Of a DNA stretch of 64,000 bases, positions 34,378 to 46,300 are shown one piece after another. Both the position numbers and the translations under genes were made by a program. The stretch is from NCBI GenBank assembly GCA_902728285.1, contig CACVBU010001154.1, positions 1,555,538-1,619,537 on the forward strand, read 5' to 3'. Under the pieces are notes generated by a model. The model was not told the origin of the DNA, did not search any database, and saw only the letters and a program-made list of their open reading frames with translations. Source of the stretch: Clytia hemisphaerica (Eukaryota > Cnidaria > Hydrozoa > Leptothecata > Clytiidae). Positions within the stretch are counted from its first letter, which is position 1, and every line of letters begins with the position of its first letter.

Positions 34378-37300
34378 GTGAGATTTTTCTTTCATTAGAT
34401 CTAGCAGCTTAGAATATATAAACCTCCTTTATAAGGATTTGAAAGGAGGCTGGTATTACCTCTTTTTTTTCTTTCTTTACAGCAATACAATGCTGACATA
34501 TCAGTTGACAAAGGGGTTACACACAGAGAATGAGTCTCGTGTTGGCAAAACGAAAAAGAGATTCTACAGGACGCTACCTGTTGCTAAGGCCAATGAAATT
34601 TATATATGAGTTTACCGTCGGCCGCCCGCATCTCTAAAAAGCACCCGCATGAAAATTTCATTATTTTCAAAATTCATAAATTTTTCATTATTTCCATATT
34701 TCTTTACAACTACCAGTTAGGAACATTTGGCGAGTTCCTGTACGCGGCCGCAATCAAAAAAATCATAACCGCACTCATAAAAAAATTACGTTTGCGTCTT
34801 TTTTTACCGTTTTTTGCCTAGACGATATAGCAAACATAGTAATTTTAAGCAGACTGTGCCTACTTGTGGTTACTTGTTACTTGTGTGGTTGTTTGAGCAT
34901 CCTGCTTCAGGTAAGGTTCTTGGTGAACCACGCCTCTGTGTGATCAATCTGTCGAGAGAAAAAGAATCTCAGCAGATATTTTTCATGTCAATTATTGAAT
35001 TGGAATTAGCTCTCCTGCACCCAGTATATCCATGGATTTGGGGTTCATCTGGGATAGACTTAAGGTGTGTGTCCAGGGCTCTTTTGAATTTATCGATAGA
35101 AATGTTTTTGAGGTTTCTGATGCTCTTTGGCATAGCATTAAAAAGTTTTGCACCTTGCACTGCAAGTGTGCTGTCTCTAAATTTTGATGTTTGGTTCTTT
35201 GGAATTGACAGTGTACACATCCGGCCCAGCCGGGGGTTTTCAGTGGTTTTGATACCATTTACAGCAGGTACAATATTTTCCATCACCTTCCAGACATACA
35301 TTATTCTGTAGCGCTCTCTTCGCCTTTGAAGTGAGTAAATTTTTGTCTGTTTTAGACACTCCCAATAATTGTTTGGGGTGCCATTTATCTTTCGTAAGAA
35401 GGACTTTTGAATATCTTCAAGTCTCTGAATGAGACCAACTGCATTTGGGCTCCACAGAACGGAGCAATATTCTAATATTGGTATTACCAATGATTTATAT
35501 AGTACGATCATACAATTCAAAGATCGTGAAGAAAATGTTCTCAGGATCCAAGATGTTAAGTTTTTAGCCTTTTCGATTACTGCAGTAATTTGCTTCTGAA
35601 ATGTGCAATTACTGTCCATCAGGATTCCAAGGTCTTTCACAACATCTTTTGTTTCAATCTCAACACCAGAGGGTGATGTATATCTTGTTTGAGTCTTGAT
35701 CTCGTGGTTCTTTCCATAGCGCAAGAGTTCAAATTTTATATCATTTAGCTTCATATTGTTGTCATCCGTCCATTTATATATTCTATCAAGATCGTTTTGA
35801 AGTCGTTTTGCCTTTAATTGGCTGTAAAAAATCTGTGGCGCCGGTAGAAATTTCTCCAACTTTCAACAATGATAGAACACACCTACTTAAACAAAATTAA
35901 CCAGCGCATTTCTTATCTTTCTGCTTTTTCATTTTCAATGAAGCTCTCAAAGTTAAATAGAATTAAGCACATGAGATATTCTTATAATTGCGAAATGTTG
36001 TTTGTGCTTTCGCTACGGTGGAGTGCATGACGTAACTCGCGCGGCAACAAACTCGCCTTCTGTTGGCTGATCATATTGGCAGTTACATCAATATGCCTTC
36101 TTACCTGTCTTTAAAAATATAAATAAAAGTAATCACGGAAAAGGACGCGAAAAAAAAAGACATAAGTGTGAGAACAGAGTAATCAAACTCGTTAGAAAAA
36201 GTACCATTAGAAGTCATAAAAAATCAACCTGAATAAATGCAATCGAAATCCCAGAGAACTTCATAATTCCCCAAACAACATAACATTACTATGTCAAACT
36301 CCCATTACATAAATTTTACAATTACGTCAGAGTAGACTACGCTCGCCACCGAAGAGGTTTATTTGGAAAGGGTAATTACATTTTATTGTTCGCTTCTTTT
36401 TTAAAGATTGGCCGGGTTGGAAAAGTATGAATTTCTTTGTACATATTTTACCTACCCCAAATATTTAGGAGGCTGAGTTTTAAACAAATGGTCAAGTTGA
36501 AACGAACGATAAATGTATCAAGGTCTGTTTTATTTACCCCCTGGTGACTTAACAAAAGAGACTTAACTCGATGTTACAATCCAATTATTGAAAGTTTGTC
36601 TCGGCCTTTTTATAATGAGCGAGACATTCGTTCTCTGATTACGCAATTTTCATATTGACATTTTCGAGGCATTTTGATGTAACTGATTGGGTGTTTTGGC
36701 GTTACCACCCTTGAAGCGGCGGTCACCTTTATCATTCCGCAACTCTGTCCACCATTTTAAATGTGTTAACAATAGATTCAAAAGGGCGCCCTTATCAAGG
36801 AAGATCATTTGCTCTGGTCTCCGGCTTTGGGAACTATTAATGTTTTCGATTGTTTTTTATGGAAAAAGGTAAGAAACTTAAGTTTACAAGTATCACTTAG
36901 TTTTTGCTGGCTTAAAGAATGGCAGGATCCTGGATGGTTTCCCTAACTGACTACAACCTCTATCTTTGTTAAAATCGTCTCTACGCATGTTTACACGGGT
37001 AAACAAAGAAGATTTATTACAGAAAATGCTACCACCCTCAATCCCTACAACTGCAGTGGGCGTCCCGCCCATATATCTGCCAAACCGCCCTGATCGCCAT
37101 TTTAGTTTTTTGCAAAATCTAGCGCCACTGTAGCAATCGATCTTTATTTTTCGTTCGCAAAAGATGCAAAGGGTTGAAGCGAAGCAAAATTTTTTATTTT
37201 GAGAGAGCATGATTGGCAGAAATTGTGGATAAGGTGCTGTTGGGAAAATAATGAATAATGAATACTTTAATTGTAGAAATTTTAGCGAGACTAATTTTAG

Positions 37301-40300
37301 CGTTTTAGCGAGTTTTCCCTATTTTCGCTAAAATAAATCTTGCTAAAACAGGCCGAATCGCCAGATCGCTAAAATTTATCCACGCGAAATTTCTGGCTAT
37401 ATTACCTTGATACATTTTTATACATTTTTATCAATAGGAAGAGTTTCAGTGCAAAGAAATGCTAGAAAACGAATTCAATCAATAATGTAATACGAGTATT
37501 CGCTAAAATTTATCCATGCAAAATTTTTTGAAATCGTGATTCGCTAAAATAAATCCAAAAAAAATCAAGATTTTCCTGACTCGCTAATATACGCTAAAAT
37601 TAGTCTCGCTAAAATTTCTACGATTAAAGTAATGAAATCATGCCGCATCTATTTTTGGGTAAGTTCACGACGGTAAACTCATATGTAAATTTCATCGGCC
37701 TAAAAAGAATCTCGTACTTTTTTTTAGAAATCTTAAATCCAAAAAATTTCAAAACCTAAAATAGACCTTTTCGCCTTTCCATCCGCCATTTTGAATTCTA
37801 TGCAAAAGTACAAGAACGAAAAAGATGTGGTTGGATTTAGTTGGAAAATATGCAAAACATATGCATGTTTAGATACAAAAAAATTGAAAAGACAAAAAAT
37901 ACATCTTATATATAAAGAAATATTATAATCATTACAGTAGAACAATAGAAGATGGAATTTCTTAATCAAAAAAAACATTTACAGAACAACAAAAGCCTTT
38001 TAGAAATTTGTTCTTAAAGACATAGCATAATCTGTTTTCATGCCATTCAAAAATTCCATGAAAACGGAGTACACACATCAAACTTTAAAAACATGCAAAC
38101 TGAAAGCAATAATTATGACGTCATACATTCTTTCCAGTGCAAGAAAATATTAAAACCCCCGTTTTGATCAACAAGGTCAACCCCAACATGGTTACCGACC
38201 TGTTAACTTGAGATGTCCATTTTTTGTGAGATAAAAATTTCCAAGTGAAATCCAAAAGCTTAGCCCTTATTTTCCAAAATAGAAACAGGGGAAATTTTTT
38301 TCCGAAAAATCGGGATATCAGGAAAACATTTTGGAAATCAGGGAGACTTTTTGCCAAAATTTGAGAAATCAGAGAAAGTTTTTTCAAATATTGAAAACGT
38401 GTGAGATTGTGTGAGAAATCAAGTTTTTCAAAAATTGCGAAAAGGTTACAAACTTAAAACCGAAGCTTTTCACTTTACTGAGGAAAATATACGGAAAGTC
38501 CTGAACGAGTAAAATATTTCCATATTTTACGAGCGCAGGGCACTTTTGTAGCAAAGTGACGTTAGATTGCTTCTACCGCTACAATGCACCAACATCTTTT
38601 TGTCAATTTATATTTTGTACATGTAAATTACAAGATATATTGTATATATTGTAGTGTTTTTAACCAATCGTTTGCAAATATTTTTGGGATCGCCGATGAT
38701 AAGAAACCTCTAGCTAATTGTAATCAGGAATGGCCAAACTTTGCAAGAGCGATCAAGACATGTTGTTTTATTTTAATTCAGGTAAGAAGAATATAGCACC
38801 AAAAAAACAACAAAAGATCAAAGAAAAGAAGTTGAAAGTTGTAAGTAGTTTTACGTTGTATGTACATTACCCTACACAATCTAAGACAAGGATTACTGCT
38901 CTAAAATAAAATTAAAGAGTTATTTTTGAAATAAGAATAACCCATTTTTACTAACCAAATAAAGATATCTCAAAACTTTTCCGAAATGTCAGAATTTCAA
39001 AACATTCTGCTTTTCTTTTGGATGAAGATCGATTTACCATCTTCAAACTTGGATGTAGCATGCAGTTCGTATTCAGCTAATATATAATTTTTTGTACGAC
39101 ATTTAAAAAAATTAAAGTGAAAATTTTACAAGGGATGATGAAATTTTGTATACATGCTTAAAGGTTATTATTATTATTATTAATTTATTTGTCAACACAG
39201 GTCAGGTTCTATATACCCAACAATATATATACAAGCTATATACAATTTTTGGCATTTTCCCTTGAGAACGGACCGAGTCCGAAACATGTCGGGAAAAATC
39301 AAAATATAATAGCCGCATTCTTTTTCACTGTCCAACACACAATTTTTGGCAGTAAAAACTGATGTGGACCTGCAGGCTAAGAAACAAAAAAGTAAAACTG
39401 CTGCGAAGGCAAAATGCATTTTATGCAAGACTAAGGAGTTAGGCTAGGTTAAAAGTGTGTCTGAGAAATTAAGGAAGAGGATTTAGAATATGTAAATCTT
39501 ATGTGTTATAATAAATATATAAAATGATAAAAATAATAGATATGTTGGTTATGATTGATATAACTTTAGTAATACACAAAGTCTCCGTGAAGAAGAGCTC
39601 TTCCTGTCATTTTGAAATTAACTTTTTCAAGGCAGTCAGATTTTTTCAGATCCTTCTTGAAGATTTGAAATTGTCCATTTTTTTAATTCTGTCTGGGATA
39701 TTGTTCCATACAATAGTATTTCTATAGCGAAATGAACTTTTAAAAGCAACATATTTGAATGGAGACATACCGATTTTCAGTGTATTGCGAGACTTTCTTG
39801 ATTTCGTTTTAACAATCAGGTCAGAGAGTAATGGAGAACCAAGGTTGTTATGTATCTTATAAACTTTACATGCAATACTTCGCTTGTAATAATAGATAAT
39901 GGGTTTCGATTTCGTAATGACCAAGATATCCAAAATCACTTCATGAACTCTGCTATAACAAATTTGGATTCATTACCAGTAGACAACGATAATAACGAGT
40001 TGCTCAATCAACACTTAATTCGCTCGATAACCGTAGCAGCCGACCGCACTGTCCCCAAAACAAACAACCCGTTTCCTACTCAGCCCTGGCACAATGATCA
40101 AAAATTGGCTAAACTCTATGAACAGAAAACTTCACTTATTACTAGAAATGCTGAATTTAAGGACATTGCCAAAATCAGAAAAAAGATTCGCTTAAGGGCT
40201 CGTTTCCTGAAAAATGAACACTTTAAAGCTGAGGCTGACAAAATTAACCAACTTGCCATCAATAGATAACTTCAAAGATTGTTTCAACGAGCTAAACAGC

Positions 40301-43300
40301 AAGTGACGACTCTGAAACATATACCTAGCTCATGCCCAACAGATAAACTTATGAAGCATTTTAAATCACACTTCAACCCTCCTGATCCTTCCTCGACAAG
40401 GACCCCTGAAGAACTTGATTCGAATATCCCAGAATTTGTCGAAAAACGCATATCGCAGACTGTCCTCATAAACGATCACCACCAACCCTGAACGAGATCG
40501 AACTTTATCTTAAAAAGCTTAAATCCAATAAAGCATCTAATGACATTGATGCTGAGTTTCTCAAAAAGCTGAACCACCCAATTATGTTAGAAGTATTGCA
40601 TCGCATGACCTTAAACCTTTGGTAAAACCTGGACGTACCCCACGCTTGGGGTAACTCTCGACTCCGTACTCTTTGGAAAGGTAAAGGATCCAAAAACGAC
40701 CCTACAAAGTACCGTGGACTTAGCATCGGATCAACTGTTTGTAAGTTGGTCATCAATCTCATTCTGGGTCGCCTTCGTCCTTGGTACGAAGCCCAGCTTT
40801 CAGAGGAGCAAAATGGTTTTCGCCAAGATAGGGGTACCATCGATGGTATCTATACCATAAAACGAGTTCAACAGATCACTCACCGCAAGAAGCAACCTCT
40901 TTTTCTCCTCTTTGTGGATCTCACCGCGGCTTTTGGCCACATCCCCAGAAAATGATTATTTGACTCTATCAAACTACGTTTCTCTGATAATCGTTGTCCC
41001 CAAATCCTCAACATCCTTGAAAAGTTGTACTCAGACACAAGTCTAACATTTGAAAAAGAGACATTTCCGACTACATCAGGCGTACGTCAGGGTGGTCCTG
41101 AAAGTCCATTTCTGTTCAACCTCTTCATCGACTTCGTCATGCGCGTCTTCCTCGAAAAGTCAAATAATATCCAATTCTTTCAACAAAAATACCGTATCAG
41201 CCCACGAAGTATTTCCAGGGATGATCGTTACGTGTTGAGAGAACAAGAAATCGATCTCAATGGTTCATCTCCCCTACCATGGTGCGGTTATGCGGACGAT
41301 CTAGTTTTGTTTCTAACCAGTCTGGACAGTTTACAGAATGCTACCAATATTCTGAACACTGTATTTAAAAACTTTGGCCTCACAATCAACTCATCCAAGA
41401 CCGAATCGATGATAATCAATAACGATGTAACAAATGAATATCCAAAATCCATAGTCTCTATTGATGGAACTCCACTCAACAACGTTCAAAAATTCAAATA
41501 TCTTGGCTGTTATGTCAATTACCTTGAACCGAACCGAACTCAGGTGATGCCAAAATTAACCATAGAATTCAAATGGCTTCAGCCAAGTTCAGTGAACTTT
41601 CAAATCTCTTGCAAAATTTTCAGATCAATCTGAAAACTCGTGTTAAATTTCTCGACAGTTTTGTTCGTAGTCGATTGACATATGCATGTCAAAATTGGAA
41701 CACAACTCAGAACCAACTCGATCGCATTGATGCAACATATCGCACGTTTTTGAGGCGTATGGTTCGTAATGGTATGAAGCATGTTAACGAAAAGGAGAAT
41801 GATTTTCGCATGGTTTTGAGCAATGTTCGTTTACATGAAATATGTGGTACGAAAGATGTTAGTGTTTTTATTAGAAATCAGCAACGTAGTTATTTGGCAC
41901 ATATTATTCGCATGAATGTTCACAGAAATGTGAAAAAGCTCACGTTCAATGATGATATATATACAAGGAGAGGGCGTCCCGTTAAGTCGTTGGTTGATTT
42001 AATTATTGAAAATGAAAATGTCACTCTTGATAGATTTTGCAATCTTGCGTTGCAAAGAAAACGTTAATGGAAATGTGATGGATTAATATTATTTAATATT
42101 ATTTATGAGAGACTGGGTTACCCAAGTTTTTATTCTATTTATTTGACGAGAGTTCGGTGTTATATATATATTTGACACTGGCTAGGACAGCATTATCACG
42201 AACATACTTTTTGACTCGATTTATGAACCGTGTATCCTTTACGACATAAGATTCTCAGAACAATTTCCCCAAATGAGTATACCGTAGATAACAGAGGGTA
42301 ATATGCCTTGAAAATATATTGTTGATAAGGTAGGGTGTGGCATGTTTCTCATTTGATAAAGTTTCTTCAGTTTACTACTAAAAGATTTGGTAATTTTTCA
42401 AACATGCTCCTCCCATTCCAACTTGTCATCAATAGTATTTCCCAGACATTTGGTGGAGCTAACAATCTCAACAATTGCTCTACATAGTGTAATGTTTTTG
42501 TATGGACCAATGAAACGATTTCTTGACATGACCAAGATTTTGCATTTATCAGGGTGAATCGTTAAGGAGTTTCGTTTGGCATAACTCTCTAATTGACAAG
42601 CACTGTTTGGGAGACTGTAAAAAACAGCATCAGCAGTTGGTCCAGTGGTATAGGTTGTTGAGTCATCTGCAAGCTGGTCTAAATCACTTTCAATACAATC
42701 ACTCGTATCGTTTACGTTGATGGAAAAACTTGGTGGTCCAATTAGAGATCCTTGCGGAACACCATATTCGACCGTCTCAAGGTTGGACTCGACTCCATTT
42801 AGTGATGTGAAGAGCAAGCCAGGTGTTCAGCAACTTTCTAGGGATTGACAATAGCGATATTGGTCTATAGTTTGAGCAGTCTGATTTGACACCTTTTTTG
42901 TATACTGGTGTTACTTTAGATGCTTTCCACTTTGCTAGGAAAGTACCTGTGTTTAAGCTTTGCTTGACGACGTAATGAAAACTATTGATTGATCCATCAG
43001 TATGAAGGCAAATATCTTCGGCTGTATATGAGAGTCCTTTGACTTTCCTTTAAACTTTTTGACTAGTGACCAGAACGATTTCGAAGAGTCGCTTTGGATG
43101 AATTTGCTCTCCCAGTATTTTGCTTTTTCTGATCGAATTAAACTGGTACATCTATTCATTGCTTTCCTGTACTCCTTCCACTCTTTTGAATGTTTTGGGG
43201 TAGTTCTTGCAATGTTCGAGAGATTAAACCTTTGGCTTAGCTGTTACCTCACTTCACCATTCATCCATGGCTGATTTTCTGTTCTTTCTTTAACCTTCCT

Positions 43301-46300
43301 TGAAGGTACGTGATCAGCTATGATGCCTTGGAAAAGATGTTCCCAGCACCATAATCTGTCATCAACATTATCAAATAGAGACATTATATCCCATGGACAT
43401 GTATCAAGGTCCTCCTTCAATTTAATGATGTCAACGTTTCTGTAGTTGACTTTAATTAATTAATTTATTTATTTGATTTGCATATGGAATTCCCCTTTTC
43501 ACAGTAATAACCTAACATAATTGAGAAATAAAAGGAAGTCGTATTGTATTTTCCAATCCAATACGAACATCCATGGCCTTGGAACATCATAATTCTCGGT
43601 TTCAAAACTAAACGTTATTCGGAAATGCCCACTTGTCCTTTGATCTATTCTCACCGATTTGAATTCGATTGAATTTGAATATTAAGGTTTTGAAGTGGAA
43701 TAAACCAGCCGAGGCTGGAAGGTCAGCCAATAGAGCTTAGCTAGATAGTTTTAATAAGTGGGTTAACCAGGGTTAACAGATGTAAGAGATGTACTGAAAC
43801 AGAGTAGACTAAAAATGTTGAATAATGTGAAACATTTGATAACTTGATTTAAAATTATTTAAAACAAGCCTGAGAGCTCCTCCAACCCCCCCCCATGAGA
43901 AGCTCAAAGTATGCTTCTCTTTAGCATTGTAGCACTGTTTCTATGACATCAAACAATTAAGCTATAGTTCATTACTATAAAATAAAAGAGAAACATAGTG
44001 TAATTAAACTTTTTGTTAATTTCATTCCAGTCAGTTATGATTTTTCCTTATTTGCGCCCTACAGCATTAAGTGAAAATATTAAACTGTAAGAGCAGTGAC
44101 TGGTTGAAAGTAACGCCCGGAATATCTGAGTTAACAAACTTTTATTCATACGAAGAAAGTGGTAATGATAACTTGATATCTATTTCCTTGTTATTTCCTG
44201 GTCTTACTTTACTCTCCATTAAAGATCAATGGCTGAAAGAGGCCCCAAAAATTCGAAAATTGGCAGGAATAAGGGTTCTTTGTAATTCTGGCGCTGCAGG
44301 CAAAAAATTTGGTGTAAGAAAGGTCAAACAGCTTAAAAGATATTCTAAAAAGGAGAAAGTTACAGTTAGTCTGCATTGGACCACAAAAACCACAGCGAGC
44401 AGTTTCGATCAATCTCTCATTTTGGGGGTGAGCATTCTTTTTAACCCCTGGTGGATACACAACACTTCTCTCGTTTAGACTTTTCGCAATTCAATGTTGA
44501 TAGTAGTTTTGAAAAAATTCGTAAAATAAAACGAAGCGCCGCAGGCGAAAAAAAATTTACATTGCACTTATAGAAGGCGCTAAAAACATGTCAAAGGGCG
44601 CCAAATCGCCCAACCAAACATCAAAAAAAATTTTGGCGCCCCCTTGAAACGCTTTTTTGGCGCCCCTCTCAGGTCTTTCTGGGTGGTGCACTGCACCCCC
44701 TGCCAGGCTTCCACTGGTTGGATGTAGACAATATCCATATCTGACCAAAGTGTTATACTAGAAATAAATAAGAAAATTGCCAAAATGTCAGAACCAAAAT
44801 AAAGATATCCATCAAATATACATAGAAACTGTATAGTCACAAAATTTTGAAAAACACAATTTGCATCCAGTCTGCGAAAATAAATTTTGTAGTTTAGTAC
44901 CGTCAAGTTACACAACATGCACACAACCATCTTGAAGACTTTGCTGGTCGCAAATGATAATCGAAAGCAAAACTTAAAATTCATAACTATGCGGGGAAGC
45001 TCATATTTCCCCCGTTTTGCTTTAAACTCGCTTTTGATTGGTCTATGAATTTGGGTGATCGCTTTACCGCCTTGGCGGAATAAACACACGACCATAATAA
45101 ATAAATTCAACAGGGCAGTGGAGTAGTAATTAATTTCAACTGGGAGTCCTCTCTTCTGTGTCAAGCACTAGCAGTGTTTATTTAAACTTTAAAACAATGT
45201 TAAATGAAGACCAGATGGATCTGTTTGTTATGGCTGTGCAAGTTGTGACGAGAGTGTGCATGTTGTGTAACTTGACGGTATAATTCATTAAATTCTAGAA
45301 ACCATTTTTCATAACTTTCTGCAGTCCGCTTTCTGCAAGTCTGATAAGAGATATGTATAAACTGTTATCGCCATTCATTCCATTCCATCATTCAGTCAAA
45401 ACGTGCGCCAAGGTTAGAAAAGGTAAGAAAAACACAATCTGCGTCCGAAACTTCGTGAAAAATAGTTTGATCAATTCAACAAGAATTGTATATATTAATA
45501 TTAATATAATTGATCAAATTCCAAAGACTATTTGTCATAATTTTGTAAGTCCAATAATACTAGGAGATGTGATGTCATCATTTGGTCCCCGTCATCTGCG
45601 ACCGACCCTGATTTACGGTCAGCAGGTAGAGTTGGAGAATCAGAAAGCTTTTCCGCTGCTTTGCTGGATTTCCACTGTCGACCTCTGCACGTCTGTGTTT
45701 ACAAGTTTTCAAATCGAAGTAGCGAGCCGCATGCTAATGGAGATTAAACCGAAAACCAGTTTATCCACGGTTTCTCAATTTTTTAATTCGGATCAGTCCA
45801 CACGGATTCCCTTTCAACAAGATGTAGCTTCTTCTTAACAGAAAAATATTTTCGACCGACCGACCGAACGACCCCCACTTTTTAAAGTAGAAATGACGGG
45901 AACCAAACAATTTTTTGCGATTCGCCTTATATCAAACACGTCCAAGTCCAAAAAAGCACGATTGCATCCAGTCTTTATCAAATTTAGACAGTAGCTGTAC
46001 TTTTGTAAACTTTATAAAATTCCAATAACATTATAACACCATCAATCCTCCCAAGAGGCAAACAAGAAAAATATGTTTTTATTGCAAAAACTAATAAAAA
46101 ACAGCAATAAAAAGTATCAGAAAATTCAACATAAACAAAAACTTGAGCAAACGGCTTTAAACCTTCAAAAGATGTAGAAAAAGAATCCCCTTGATGAAAA
46201 TCATGTGTTTGATTTGCCGAGTTAAAAGCCGATTTGAAGCTTGCAACAGATTATCACTGGAAATACTTTGGTACAACACTGACTTATCACATCTGATTAA

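Noticed and set aside
44071-44478. 135-codon ORF as a gene, because it recurs at 20 kb
   Set aside because: The recurrence is explained by an hAT-like MITE. The frame is not preserved in the other copy and no domain is present.
45353-45838. 161-codon ORF in intron 2 as an independent gene
   Set aside because: No domain, AT-driven N-half, ends at a (CGAC)n tract. It may be part of an unrecognised repeat.
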